A DNA stretch of 64,000 nt from an uncultured Lachnospiraceae bacterium. Its GTDB lineage: Bacteria > Bacillota > Clostridia > Lachnospirales > Lachnospiraceae. A program made the position numbers and the translations under genes. The stretch is taken from positions 1 through 64,000 of the forward strand of contig CAJTSD010000007.1 of NCBI GenBank assembly GCA_910578795.1, given 5' to 3'. Within the stretch, counting starts at the first letter, position 1; each line of letters opens with the position of its first letter. Below are positions 1-7,607 of the stretch, one piece after another. The notes beneath the pieces were generated by a model. The model searched no databases. It saw only the letters and a list, made by a program, of their open reading frames with translations, and was not told the origin of the DNA.

Positions 1-171
1 TATCAGAAAAATAGGCAAGGAGGTTTGCCTGAATATGAACGAGTCAGTACACTAGAATGCGAAGGACTCTTTGCACAGTTCCGTAAAATTTCATGGTATT
101 GCGGGTGCAATTATGCTATAATGTCGATAGACATTATACACGCCCGAATGGGCATGAATTTAATAGAATAG
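1..171 (+). other. possible 3' end of a gene entering from the left
   Basis: Frame 1 stays open from the left edge to a TAG at 169-171 (56 codons). The first 30 residues (QGGLPEYERVSTLECEG and neighbours) have a plausible coding look, but the last third runs through the promoter-like repeat at 94-165, so the true gene end may be earlier or absent. I do not recognise a family. An open stretch of this length can also occur by chance. Confidence 0.2.
94..165 (+). repeat. promoter-bearing repeat, inverted relative to a copy at 7512-7575
   Basis: An 18-base block at 141-158 (CGCCCGAATGGGCATGAA) is repeated exactly, in inverted orientation, at 7512-7529, and the flanking 45 bases are also similar. 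The block contains the hairpin GCCC-GAAT-GGGC. Just upstream, TATAAT at 117-122 preceded by TG forms an extended -10, so this copy probably drives the lipoprotein gene at 194. The second copy precedes the DUF2087 gene on the other strand. Confidence 0.6.
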
Positions 172-193
172 GATTTCGAAAGGGGCAGTTTTT

Positions 194-865
194 ATGAAAC
201 GATGCAATAAAGGAATGGTCTGTATGAGTTTTCTGCTTGTCGGTGCATTAGCCGGTTGTTCGCAAAAGAAGCTTGGAGACACTTCCGCTGTAACATCTGC
301 GGTAATTTCCAATGAGCCATCGCAATCAGACCAATCAACGAAACATGCAGGACAAGCAGAATCCATTATCCATGAAAGTGCAGACATTTTATATTACGAC
401 AATGGTTATCCCTATATTCATGACGTCCTTACCAACAATACAGACAATACGATTACGGAAACGGAGTATTGTATGCTTGCTTACGATCAGAACGGTGCGC
501 CTTTGAAGCTGTATTGGAATTTTTTAGACAACAACGCGGAATGCAGCTATGATTATGTGGTCAGGACAGACAATGTAAATCTTTTGCCCTGCCAAACAGA
601 ACACTATAATGGAGGCTGGTCACTATATGACGGAGAAAAAATGACAGACGTTCCTCAGGTTGGAAACGGAGAAGCCAATCAGGTAGCGTATTCACTGTTT
701 TGCCTAAAGGAAGTCGTTTTTGAAAATGGTTCTGTATGGAGTAACCCCGACTATGATACTTTTTTCCAAACTTATGCAGGAAAGCAGATTGATATTGATA
801 CGTTACAGAATTATTATCCATATACTTACGATTTAAAAATGTCAGCAGAGCAAAATAAGTTTTGA
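194..865 (+). CDS. lipoprotein of unknown function
   Basis: 223 residues. The N-terminus is a typical lipoprotein signal: two basic residues, a hydrophobic stretch and the lipobox LAGC with the cysteine near residue 22, so the protein should be exported and anchored to the outer face of the membrane. The next 30 residues are a Ser/Gln/Thr-rich linker. The C-terminal 150 residues form one compact domain rich in Tyr, Asp and Asn, with NNTDNTITETEYCMLAYD resembling the beta-sandwich domains (DUF5780-like) common on lachnospiraceal lipoproteins. The start is supported by an AAAGGGG ribosome site 9-15 bases upstream. It is monocistronic, preceded by the repeat promoter at 94-165 and followed by an independent reductase gene. 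No catalytic motif is visible. Confidence 0.75.
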   Translation: MKRCNKGMVCMSFLLVGALAGCSQKKLGDTSAVTSAVISNEPSQSDQSTKHAGQAESIIHESADILYYDNGYPYIHDVLTNNTDNTITETEYCMLAYDQNGAPLKLYWNFLDNNAECSYDYVVRTDNVNLLPCQTEHYNGGWSLYDGEKMTDVPQVGNGEANQVAYSLFCLKEVVFENGSVWSNPDYDTFFQTYAGKQIDIDTLQNYYPYTYDLKMSAEQNKF

Positions 866-956
866 TTTCATGCTATGCAAAAATGACACACGTGTCACTT
901 TTTAGCACACCTATTGATTCACAGACATTTTTCACTGTGAGAAATGGAGGATTACG

Positions 957-1946
957 ATGTATATTGCAAAAGAAACGCGCTATGACAAAATGAAGTATAA
1001 CCGCTGCGGTGCAAGCGGGCTGCTGCTTCCGGCGGTATCGTTGGGGTTGTGGCATAATTTCGGCTCTAACGGCAACTTTGATAACATGGTTCAAATGTGC
1101 GAAACGGCGTTTGATAACGGGATTACGCATTTTGACTTGGCAAACAATTATGGTCCTGCACCGGGTTGCGCGGAGGAGAATTTTGGGCGCATTTTGGAAA
1201 AAAGCCTTGGCGTTTACAGGGACGAGCTGATTATTTCCACAAAAGCGGGCTATGATATGTGGGCGGGACCTTATGGGAACTGGGGCAGCAAAAAGTATTT
1301 GGTGGCAAGTCTTGACCAAAGTCTTCGGCGAATGGGGCTGGAATATGTCGATATTTTTTATCATCACAGACCAGATCCAAATACGCCGTTGGATGAAACG
1401 GCAAGGGCGTTAGACGGAATTGTCAGAAGCGGGAAGGCGTTGTATATCGGGATTTCAAATTATAATAAGGAACAGACAATCGCGATTGCAAATCTTTTTC
1501 AGGAAATGGGGACGCCGTTTATTATCAATCAGAGAAAGTATTCGATGTTTGTCCGTGACATTGAGAAAGACGGGCTGAAGGACTATGCGGCATGGAATGG
1601 GATTGGTATTATTACGTTCAGCCCTTTGGCGCAGGGGCTTTTATCAGACCGTTACCTGAACGGTATTCCCGAAAACAGCCGCGTTCGGACGGATGGGCGG
1701 TTCTTAAAGGAGACAGCGATAACGCAGGAAACGTTAAGCAAGGTACGCGCGCTGAACGCACTTGCAAAGGAGCGCGGGCAAAGCCTTGCGCAGATGGCGC
1801 TTGCATGGATTTTGCGGGACGGGGATATTACGAGTGTTTTAATCGGTGCATCAAGCGCGGTACAGATATTGGATAATGTCAGAATGCTCGAAAATACGCA
1901 TTTTTGTCAGGAAGAGCGGGACGCGATTGAGGAGATTTTAGCATAA
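957..1946 (+). CDS. yghZ: YghZ/Gpr-like aldo/keto reductase
   Basis: 329 residues, full length for the family, and closely resembling E. coli YghZ (L-glyceraldehyde 3-phosphate reductase, AKR14). Diagnostic stretches are LPAVSLGLWHNFG, ITHFDLANNYGP and IISTKAGYDMW. The catalytic tetrad is visible as D60, Y65, K96 and H137; the C-terminal SVLIGASS stretch belongs to the NADPH-binding site. It is cytosolic and likely reduces aldehydes such as glyceraldehyde 3-phosphate or methylglyoxal as detoxification. The start at 957 keeps the N-terminal extension seen in YghZ; a GGAGG site lies 7 bases upstream. A later in-frame Met (residue 12) is less well supported. It is monocistronic and ends at a strong bidirectional terminator. 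The exact substrate is inferred from homology. Confidence 0.93.
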   Translation: MYIAKETRYDKMKYNRCGASGLLLPAVSLGLWHNFGSNGNFDNMVQMCETAFDNGITHFDLANNYGPAPGCAEENFGRILEKSLGVYRDELIISTKAGYDMWAGPYGNWGSKKYLVASLDQSLRRMGLEYVDIFYHHRPDPNTPLDETARALDGIVRSGKALYIGISNYNKEQTIAIANLFQEMGTPFIINQRKYSMFVRDIEKDGLKDYAAWNGIGIITFSPLAQGLLSDRYLNGIPENSRVRTDGRFLKETAITQETLSKVRALNALAKERGQSLAQMALAWILRDGDITSVLIGASSAVQILDNVRMLENTHFCQEERDAIEEILA

Positions 1947-1960
1947 TAACGATTGAAAAG

Positions 1961-1999
1961 GCCTGCGGTTTATAGAACGCTTGAAACCGCAGGCTTTTT
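1961..1999. terminator. bidirectional intrinsic terminator
   Basis: An 11-bp perfect stem (GCCTGCGGTTT paired with AAACCGCAGGC, 1961-1971 with 1985-1995) is followed by five T on the plus strand and by CTTTTC on the minus strand. It separates the convergent reductase (plus) and GNAT gene (minus). Confidence 0.9.
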
Positions 2000-2007
2000 C
2001 AATTGTC

Positions 2008-2094
2008 CTATAATCCCAATACTGCCCCTGCAATCATTAAGACTGTACACATCAATGAGAACAGCATTCCGGCAATGCTGAATGCATGTAAAAT
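2008..2094 (-). pseudogene. hydrophobic tail fragment downstream of GNAT gene
   Basis: Directly after the GNAT stop codon the same frame stays open for about 28 codons and encodes one near-perfect membrane segment (AFSIAGMLFSLMCTVLMIAG) before a TAG at 2008-2010. No ribosome site precedes the internal ATG codons. It may be the 3' relic of a membrane transporter left by a deletion, or an accidental reading frame. Confidence 0.3.
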
Positions 2095-2553
2095 TTATCT
2101 GACAGCCATCACATATACCTGACACGGATTTGCCGCGTCCCACAAATCCTCCATACATTCCAGTTCCCGAAAACCAACCGCACGATAAAACGCATTTGTT
2201 TGATCGTAATCCGCATATATACCCTGCCGGACTGTTTTCACATGAATAAATTCGTAGCCATGATTTTTTGCATACGCATAAAATGCGTGAAAAAGCGCTT
2301 TTCCAATTCCTTGTCTATGATATTCTTTTTTGATACCCATTACATATATCTCAGCCGCATATTGACTGGTTTCTTTCATTGCAATAAACCCTCTCACAGT
2401 ATCCGCTTCCGTATCTGCCCAAAAGGGCATTTCGCGGCACGCCTTCGAATAGGAAACCCTGCTTTCGGGAATTTCAAACCATTCGGGTAATGCCTCTAAT
2501 ATATCCAAACAAACGGTTTCCTTTATTTCCTTTTTCTCTATTTTTGTAATCAC
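2095..2553 (-). CDS. GNAT family N-acetyltransferase
   Basis: 152 residues, the size of a single GNAT domain. Motif A, which binds the acetyl-CoA pyrophosphate, is visible as IYVMGIKKEYHRQGIGKAL with the RQGIGK loop near residues 79-84, and the motif B region follows with NAFYRAVGF. It transfers an acetyl group from acetyl-CoA to an amine; the substrate cannot be told. The reading starts at GTG 2553 preceded by GGAGG at good spacing. The gene ends at the shared terminator and has no operon partner. Confidence 0.9.
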   Translation of the reverse strand: MITKIEKKEIKETVCLDILEALPEWFEIPESRVSYSKACREMPFWADTEADTVRGFIAMKETSQYAAEIYVMGIKKEYHRQGIGKALFHAFYAYAKNHGYEFIHVKTVRQGIYADYDQTNAFYRAVGFRELECMEDLWDAANPCQVYVMAVR

Positions 2554-2629
2554 AAATCCTCCAATTCTGCCAACTTAAAATCAAGCAACTGCTAAACCCA
2601 ACTTGTATTATTTCATATCTAAATTGCCA

Positions 2630-2920
2630 TCAGCCAATATCATACTGCTCATAGCAGTTCATCAATGCCTCGCAGTCGCAGTAGCCGCCCATCTCCTTGA
2701 TTTCCTCGATAATATCGTCTATATTTCCGCCTTTATAATGCTCTGCAAGCCACTTCTGCGTATAGCGCAAGGTATGGTCGCAAGGCTGCTGCTCCAGTAC
2801 GTTTTCCAAAAAGGCGAAATATTTTTTCACCTGCGCCTTACTTAAAATGTACTTCTTTTCCTGTGCTGCCTTCCACTTCTTCATCATTGCTCTTTTTTCT
2901 TCTTTTGATAAGTCTGCCAT
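2630..2920 (-). CDS. DUF2695 family protein
   Basis: 96 residues, cytosolic and strongly charged at the N-terminus (MADLSKEEKRAMMKKWKA). The C-terminal GGYCDCEALMNC motif is the signature of DUF2695, a small family of unknown function with conserved paired cysteines that may bind a metal. A GGAGG site lies 6 bases before the ATG. Downstream (leftward) lies the GNAT gene; upstream is a kinase-like remnant. No biochemical role can be assigned. Confidence 0.8.
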   Translation of the reverse strand: MADLSKEEKRAMMKKWKAAQEKKYILSKAQVKKYFAFLENVLEQQPCDHTLRYTQKWLAEHYKGGNIDDIIEEIKEMGGYCDCEALMNCYEQYDIG

Positions 2921-2977
2921 AAAAATCCTCCATTATCTGACAAAAAAGTAATTCGCACAACTTCGTTAGAAATTATA

Positions 2978-3128
2978 TCAGTCACACGATGCACTGACTG
3001 CCTTTTTCCAGTCTGTCCAAAATTCCGCAATAGTTCGAAAGCGCTGCTCCTTATCAGAACGAACGGCTTTTTCTGCGACACGATAGCTAATAATTTCTCA
3101 AATCCAAAATCGGATTAATGTTTAGCAT
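2978..3128 (-). pseudogene. remnant with protein-kinase-like C-terminus
   Basis: A well-formed ribosome site (GGAG, 7-base spacing) precedes an ATG at 3126-3128 that starts MLNINPILDLRNY and stops after 13 codons. One base out of frame, the sequence continues as SYRVAEKAVRSDKEQRFRTI and AEFWTDWKKAV, ending at a TGA at 2978. That tail resembles the last helix of bacterial Ser/Thr kinase domains (DKxxRFxxxxEFxxDW). I read it as the two ends of a gene joined by an internal deletion plus a frameshift. Confidence 0.45.
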
Positions 3129-3183
3129 AGAAAAATCTCCTTTTCGCCTTATTATATCCAAACAAGTCGTCTCTTTCAATATT

Positions 3184-3726
3184 TTACGGCAAATACCGCC
3201 GTATCCTCTCAAAATTCTCCGCAACAGGCAGACTCCCGTCCAGTGAAATCCTCGGACACGTCAGCAGCTTTTCCCACATGTCATGGCTTGCTTTGCTTCG
3301 CATCTCCAAACCGCCGTCATCATATGAAGCCGCCCAAGCAAGAAATTTCTGATGGGTTTCATACATATCACCGCCCGCGTCAATACGACTTCCGAACTGC
3401 TCCCGCTCTCTTTTTTTCAACCGTTCAATCCGAATTGCAGTATCCGTATTGACACGGATTGCCAACGTAAAATACGGAATCAGCACATCGCCCCAGTCAG
3501 AAAGCGATCCGGAAATGACAACCGTGTCATATTTTTCAATATCGCTTTTCATCTTTGCAATCCTGTCGGAAACCGCTCTTTTTGTCGTATACGGCGGATT
3601 GGTCGGCTCCCAAAAATAATCATCGGTATCCATGAAAAAATACCCTGACTGTGCGCAGAGAAACCGCCCGATCGTAGAGGTCCCCGAACCGGACGCGCCA
3701 TAAATATGAATCACCTGTTTTGCCAT
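3184..3726 (-). CDS. P-loop NTPase, adenylate-kinase-like
   Basis: 180 residues. Walker A is GASGSGTSTIG at residues 10-20, in the variant form (GxxGxGTS) of small nucleoside and shikimate-type kinases. A DTDDYFWEP stretch around residues 33-41 resembles the substrate-side acidic motif of this family, and an RLKKRE lid-like segment follows. It probably phosphorylates a small molecule, or acts as an ATP-dependent sensor, in the cytosol. GGAGGA precedes the ATG. It is flanked by unrelated genes on the same strand with about 60-base gaps. The exact substrate is unknown. Confidence 0.8.
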   Translation of the reverse strand: MAKQVIHIYGASGSGTSTIGRFLCAQSGYFFMDTDDYFWEPTNPPYTTKRAVSDRIAKMKSDIEKYDTVVISGSLSDWGDVLIPYFTLAIRVNTDTAIRIERLKKREREQFGSRIDAGGDMYETHQKFLAWAASYDDGGLEMRSKASHDMWEKLLTCPRISLDGSLPVAENFERIRRYLP

Positions 3727-3781
3727 AATATTCCTCCATTTTCTTTAAACGCATACCGATAAGACTACGTTTATAACATCA

Positions 3782-4480
3782 CTATCGTACTTTCCGAATT
3801 TCATCTAATACCTGCATTGGCGTTTCAAGATGCAAGAATCCTGCTTTTCTCCCAACGGGCTGTCCTACACCATCTCTCAGGTACCAAACTGCCTGCGCTG
3901 CATGCATTCTGATTTTCTCTGCCGTTTCCAGTTCAAAACTGCCGCCGTCGCCTACATACAGGCATTCATCTGCCTGCAAGCTTTCATTTGCACAAACACT
4001 TAATTTTTCAAGACATCTTTCATAAATCTGTACATCAGGTTTTTTGACGCCTTGCTCATACGACATGCAAACAGCGTCAAAATATGAAAACAAAACGCTT
4101 CTTCTGATGACCGCCGCTTCCTCCGAAAAGCAGTTGCTTATCAAGCCGATTCGTGTTTCGTTCTCCTTCAAACCGCGCAAAAGCGGAATGATTTCCTCAT
4201 GCAAATGGTTGAAACATTCTTCCTTTGTCTGAATGCGCTTTTGGACCATGCGGTCAAACAACTCCTCCGAATAACGCCCACTTTCCCTTAAAACCGTTTC
4301 CAGCGCCGCCTCAAATGTCAGTTTCCCAGTTGTCCTGTCATGTTCCGTCGGTTCCCACAACGCCCGAAACATGTGTTCCTCTATCCCTGCATCAAGTGCC
4401 ATTTGTGCACAAAAGTACAACGGACTTTCAAAATGCGTGATAAGCGTTTCATACATATCAAAAATAACTGCTTTTATCAT
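3782..4480 (-). CDS. HAD family hydrolase
   Basis: 232 residues, a complete HAD fold. Motif I is FDMYETL near residues 7-13 (nucleophile Asp; the second Asp is replaced, as in many phosphoglycolate-type members), motif II is LISNCF, motif III is the KKPD lysine and motif IV is YVGDGGSFE. The helical cap lies between motifs I and II. It is likely a cytosolic phosphatase on a small phosphorylated metabolite. AGAGG precedes the ATG. Compare with the internally deleted HAD gene at 39469-39804. Confidence 0.88.
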   Translation of the reverse strand: MIKAVIFDMYETLITHFESPLYFCAQMALDAGIEEHMFRALWEPTEHDRTTGKLTFEAALETVLRESGRYSEELFDRMVQKRIQTKEECFNHLHEEIIPLLRGLKENETRIGLISNCFSEEAAVIRRSVLFSYFDAVCMSYEQGVKKPDVQIYERCLEKLSVCANESLQADECLYVGDGGSFELETAEKIRMHAAQAVWYLRDGVGQPVGRKAGFLHLETPMQVLDEIRKVR

Positions 4481-4706
4481 TAATTTGTTTCCTCTTATTC
4501 CTTTTTCCTACATATGTTCCTTCGCAAAATACCCATGCAATGATTATATTGTTAAACTCAATTTACCTATAAACATTACAGGCAGGTAAGACTAACCCAA
4601 ATAGCTATTCCAAATAACCGTGCAGCGTTATTTTTTGCACCCCAAATGCTATGCGATTATTATAGCACGAATTTTATCTGTTTTTGCCAATAAAATAAAA
4701 AATCTA

Positions 4707-4778
4707 TTGCATTATAAGAAATCTTTTTATATAATGATATAGATAAAATTAGGATATTATATTGATAAAATTAAGATA
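4707..4778 (+). promoter_or_regulatory. promoter and tandem operator of toxin-antitoxin operon
   Basis: TTGCAT (4707-4712) and TATAAT (4730-4735) are separated by exactly 17 bases. Directly downstream, a 15-base motif (GATAAAATTAGGATA) at 4742-4756 recurs with one change at 4764-4778, 22 bases (two helical turns) later. This is the layout expected for cooperative autorepression by the antitoxin. The rest of the 4481-4706 gap shows only AT-rich sequence. Confidence 0.7.
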
Positions 4779-4790
4779 GGAGAATGCAAA

Positions 4791-5051
4791 ATGATACAAA
4801 TAAGACCGGTTTCCGATTTGCGAAACAAATTTCCTGATATCGAAAAAATCGTAAATCAAGGAGAGCCTGTATACCTTACCAAAAACGGTTATGGTGCGAT
4901 GGTTGTGCTCAGTCTTGATTTATATTCGCAATTGACAGACCGCGTGGAAACGGCATTGAACGAGGCAGACCTTGCCGCTTCCAAAAATGATGAGCGGTTG
5001 ACACATGCGGAAGTTTTTGAGAATATCAGGGGAAAAATCAATGGTTTATAA
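4791..5051 (+). CDS. Phd/YefM-family antitoxin
   Basis: 86 residues. The N-terminal IRPVSDLRNKFPDIEKIVNQ and the following GEPVYLTKNGYGAMVVLS pattern is the DNA-binding fold of the Phd/YefM family. The charged C-terminus (LNEADLAASKNDERLTHAEV) is the flexible part that normally wraps the toxin. It should neutralise the RelE/ParE-type toxin encoded next and repress the shared promoter. The AGGAG ribosome site is 7 bases upstream of the ATG. Overlap with the toxin start (5041-5051) ties the translation of the two genes. Confidence 0.92.
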   Translation: MIQIRPVSDLRNKFPDIEKIVNQGEPVYLTKNGYGAMVVLSLDLYSQLTDRVETALNEADLAASKNDERLTHAEVFENIRGKINGL

Positions 5052-5370
5052 AAACTACAGCCTGCGTTATCTGCCTCTTTTTTATGAAGAACTCAATGAA
5101 AAAATAACATATATTGCAAATGACCTCCAAAATCCCAAAGCCGCAAATGATTTACTTGATAAAGTAGAAAATGTTATTTTAAAAAGGCTTCCGATTGCCG
5201 AAGCTTTTGAACCATATCCGTCTGCCAAAGAACGAAAATACCCCTATTATCGTATCTATGTAGACAACTACACTATTTATTATGTTGTTATCAATGATAA
5301 TCCTGAAAACCCAATTATGGAAGTAAGAAGATTTCTCTATAACGGACAGAGCCGCCAAGACTTCGTGTAG
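5041..5370 (+). CDS. RelE/ParE-type toxin
   Basis: 109 residues starting at ATG 5041, inside the last codons of the antitoxin. The fold signature is SLRYLPLFYEELNEKITYIA (helix), then PKAANDLLDKVENVI, the PYPSAKERKYPYYRIYVDNY strand region and the final EVRRFLYNGQ. This is the type II RelE/ParE superfamily, acting as a ribosome-dependent mRNA endonuclease or a gyrase poison; the branch cannot be decided here. The 11-base overlap and shared promoter support a functional pair. The next gene is convergent and ends one base after the toxin stop. Confidence 0.9.
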   Translation: MVYKNYSLRYLPLFYEELNEKITYIANDLQNPKAANDLLDKVENVILKRLPIAEAFEPYPSAKERKYPYYRIYVDNYTIYYVVINDNPENPIMEVRRFLYNGQSRQDFV

Positions 5371-5973
5371 TTAATACATCTTATACCCTTCCCGCTGCAC
5401 CAAATCCAAACAGGCTTTCGTGATATATTCCTTATGCGTATACTCATACGGCTCCCCGTAATTTTCGGGCTTCATGCTAATCAGCATATCCGTAAATTCC
5501 GTGTAAGGCGCTAACTTTTTTACATACCTTGCAAGCGCGTTATACACTTTTGTCAAACACTGCGGTCTTGGTATGTATTCCCCGTTTTCGTCATAGTACC
5601 CCGAGATACAATAAATCCGCGCATGGCGTATCTCCTTTTTTTGCCGCATTCCGTCATCACCCGCCGGACTTTCAGGCACAAAAGAATACCCCGCCTCAAT
5701 CACCGCATTCCCCGTAGCCGTATAGCCGCGGTCCAAATGCTCTTTGCCGTTTATCATTTGAATCCCAACCGCCCCCGCCTCGGGCAGATGAAAATAATAA
5801 TCTTTGGCTCCAAAACGCTCCGTATAAGGCGCAATGATATGAATATCATCGCTTTCGATAACCTTCCCCAAATCAAGGTCCTGCTTTATAACTGTGCATC
5901 CCAAATCAACTGCCTTTTGCGCCAAAAGCAGAAAGCTGTCGTAATCCATAAAATAATTTATCTGTTTTCCCAT
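5371..5973 (-). CDS. conserved hypothetical protein
   Basis: 200 residues from ATG 5973, preceded by GGGAAAGG at 11-base spacing. An upstream GTG at 6000 is possible but lies inside the previous gene. It begins MGKQINYFMDYDSFLLLAQK and has an alpha/beta composition without signal peptide, membrane segment or recognised motif. The C-terminal half contains an aromatic-rich segment (GEPYEYTHKEYITKACLDL). It overlaps or abuts the alpha/beta hydrolase stop at 5979, so the two form an operon. Its 3' end meets the toxin gene tail to tail. I do not recognise the family. Confidence 0.7.
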   Translation of the reverse strand: MGKQINYFMDYDSFLLLAQKAVDLGCTVIKQDLDLGKVIESDDIHIIAPYTERFGAKDYYFHLPEAGAVGIQMINGKEHLDRGYTATGNAVIEAGYSFVPESPAGDDGMRQKKEIRHARIYCISGYYDENGEYIPRPQCLTKVYNALARYVKKLAPYTEFTDMLISMKPENYGEPYEYTHKEYITKACLDLVQREGYKMY

Positions 5974-5978
5974 CGCAA

Positions 5979-6677
5979 TCAAAGCCTTTCCCTCAACCAC
6001 GCCCTAAAAAATTCCAACTGCGCAGTTGTGTGAAACCAATGCTCCCCCTCTTTTTGCTGCGTCAGTTCACACTGAAACGTGTCCGCGAACTGTCTGACAG
6101 CTTCGTATTCGCACAGCGTATCTTGCTCTCCGCGTAGAATATAGGTTTCATGTCCCCATTTGGTAATCGGGTGACTTTTTACATATGTATAATACGGATA
6201 ATACAACGTTTCTATATCGTTTTCCACCGTAACCCGTTCTCGAAATTCCTCTTCCGAAACATGGCAGTATGCCATAAGATTACGGATAATGCGCTCCATA
6301 TCCGTCACAGGAGAAAGAAACCATGCGCGATCAATCGCAAAATCCGCATATGCAAGCAGTTGAAAATAGGCTCCCATGCTGCACCCGAAAACCGACACGC
6401 TTTTTGCGCAGTTCTTCGCATAGGAATACATCGCCTCCAATTCGCGCACACATTCATTTGGCATAAGACGCTCCGTTTCGTACACGCGTTCACCATGCTG
6501 CGGAAAATCAAAGGTCAGCACCTGATACCCCTTTTTTACCGCCTCTTCCGCAAGCACCCACATGCAGTCATCAATCTTTGAAGAATGACTTCCATGTGCC
6601 GCAATGATGATTTTGTCCCCTGCATCTCCCCACAGAATAGCAGGAATGGTGTCAATCCTAACCTTCGTTAAATTCAT
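5979..6677 (-). CDS. alpha/beta hydrolase
   Basis: 232 residues from ATG 6677. The AAAGGAG site leaves only one base before an earlier ATG at 6689, so the fifth codon is the better start. The nucleophile elbow is FGCSMGAYF (GxSxG) near residue 98, the acid is probably the Asp in RGEQDTL and the histidine is in GEHWFHT, the usual order for this fold. The early IIAAHGSHSSK segment forms the oxyanion side. Likely a soluble esterase or peptidase-type hydrolase; substrate unknown. It forms a two-gene unit with the hypothetical gene downstream. Confidence 0.85.
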   Translation of the reverse strand: MNLTKVRIDTIPAILWGDAGDKIIIAAHGSHSSKIDDCMWVLAEEAVKKGYQVLTFDFPQHGERVYETERLMPNECVRELEAMYSYAKNCAKSVSVFGCSMGAYFQLLAYADFAIDRAWFLSPVTDMERIIRNLMAYCHVSEEEFRERVTVENDIETLYYPYYTYVKSHPITKWGHETYILRGEQDTLCEYEAVRQFADTFQCELTQQKEGEHWFHTTAQLEFFRAWLRERL

Positions 6678-6804
6678 TTTAATAACCATGCTCCTTTCTC
6701 AGTCTGCAAATTGCTTTCGTTTTAGATTGATTCCTGTTCCACCTCCAAGTACGATTTCGTATGTATTGACAGAAAAGAGGAAATATCCGCTTTATTTTGA
6801 AGAG

Positions 6805-7002
6805 TTACGGAAATTTTTGCGGATTACGAAGGCTGAGGTCAATCTTACCGTTTGGATTCAGCGTTTCCGTACTGCATGACACATGAGAAAAAGCAAAGGC
6901 ATTCTCCTGCTCCTGCCGCATACAAAACCGATACCAGTCTTCCCAAACCGTATCCATACATACCGGCGCGCAGACTGCAAACAGGCTAATCATTTGACGC
7001 AT
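6805..7002 (-). CDS. small hypothetical protein, possibly truncated
   Basis: 65 residues starting at an ATG with an excellent ribosome site (GGGAGG, 8-base spacing). The N-terminal half, rich in aromatic residues and Cys (SLFAVCAPVCMDTVWEDWYR), looks more gene-like than the C-terminal half, suggesting a 5' fragment of a longer gene. No family is recognised. The rest of the 6678-7021 gap holds nothing I can support. Confidence 0.4.
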   Translation of the reverse strand: MRQMISLFAVCAPVCMDTVWEDWYRFCMRQEQENAFAFSHVSCSTETLNPNGKIDLSLRNPQKFP

Positions 7003-7021
7003 GTGTTTTCCTCCCTATTTC

Positions 7022-7342
7022 CTACCCCTCGCTGATATATTCTGCATAGGTATTTCTCCAATCCTTTTCTACCCAATACGCTGAACCGTCCCGAAGTCTT
7101 CCAAGCAATTTATATTGAAACATTTCCCTGCGAATCAACTCAATATCACTAAATGCAATATGCAGCTTAATGATTTCGTTTATTTCTTTCTCTGTATAGT
7201 TCTTCTTTGCGTCCATTTGCTCTACAATCTTTATAAGAACAATAATTCGCATTGGTTTTTTAGATGGATATTGTATTAATCTTCCATTCGAATCATAATA
7301 GTTATCCAATTTTTTATAATATCCCTGAATTGATTTTTCCAT
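7022..7342 (-). CDS. DUF2087 domain-containing protein
   Basis: 106 residues from ATG 7342, chosen because GGAGG sits 4 bases upstream and because homologous sequence begins there; the frame is open further upstream only by chance through the repeat leader. The signature of DUF2087 is clear: NGRLIQYPSKKPMRIIVL, then YTEKEINEII, then IRREMFQYKLLGRLRDGSAY. The domain is winged-helix-like and often sits at the end of ArsR or MarR regulators; here it stands alone with a short N-terminal extension. A hairpin leader with a terminator-like element lies directly upstream, so expression may be controlled by premature termination. Confidence 0.85.
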   Translation of the reverse strand: MEKSIQGYYKKLDNYYDSNGRLIQYPSKKPMRIIVLIKIVEQMDAKKNYTEKEINEIIKLHIAFSDIELIRREMFQYKLLGRLRDGSAYWVEKDWRNTYAEYISEG

Positions 7343-7381
7343 AGTTCCTCCATAACAATCGAATTGTTGAACAGTACAGTC

Positions 7382-7575
7382 AAAAACCCCGCCGCAAGCA
7401 GCGGGGCATTTGACCCTCGCGGCAGTCGCCAAATGTTTGCAAGCAATCACTTGGCTCGTTGTTCGCGGGAATAAAATTATTCTACCATAATTACTTCGCA
7501 ATTATGGTAAGTTCATGCCCATTCGGGCGAGTATAATATCTGTCGATATTCTACCACAAATGCATACGCAATTTT
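7382..7575 (-). repeat. structured leader and repeat upstream of DUF2087 gene
   Basis: Read on the minus strand this holds, in order: the repeat shared with 94-165, a promoter-like TAGAAT, an 18-base block matching the left copy, a 9-bp hairpin (ACCATAATT with AATTATGGT, 7484-7492 and 7500-7508), and a 6-bp GC-only hairpin (GCGGGG with CCCCGC, 7401-7406 and 7387-7392) followed by five T. The last element is a textbook terminator shape placed about 40 bases before the DUF2087 start, so it may attenuate that gene or close an upstream small transcript. Confidence 0.6.
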
Positions 7576-7607
7576 ATATTTTGCGTTAAATGAATCCATC
7601 TATCCTG

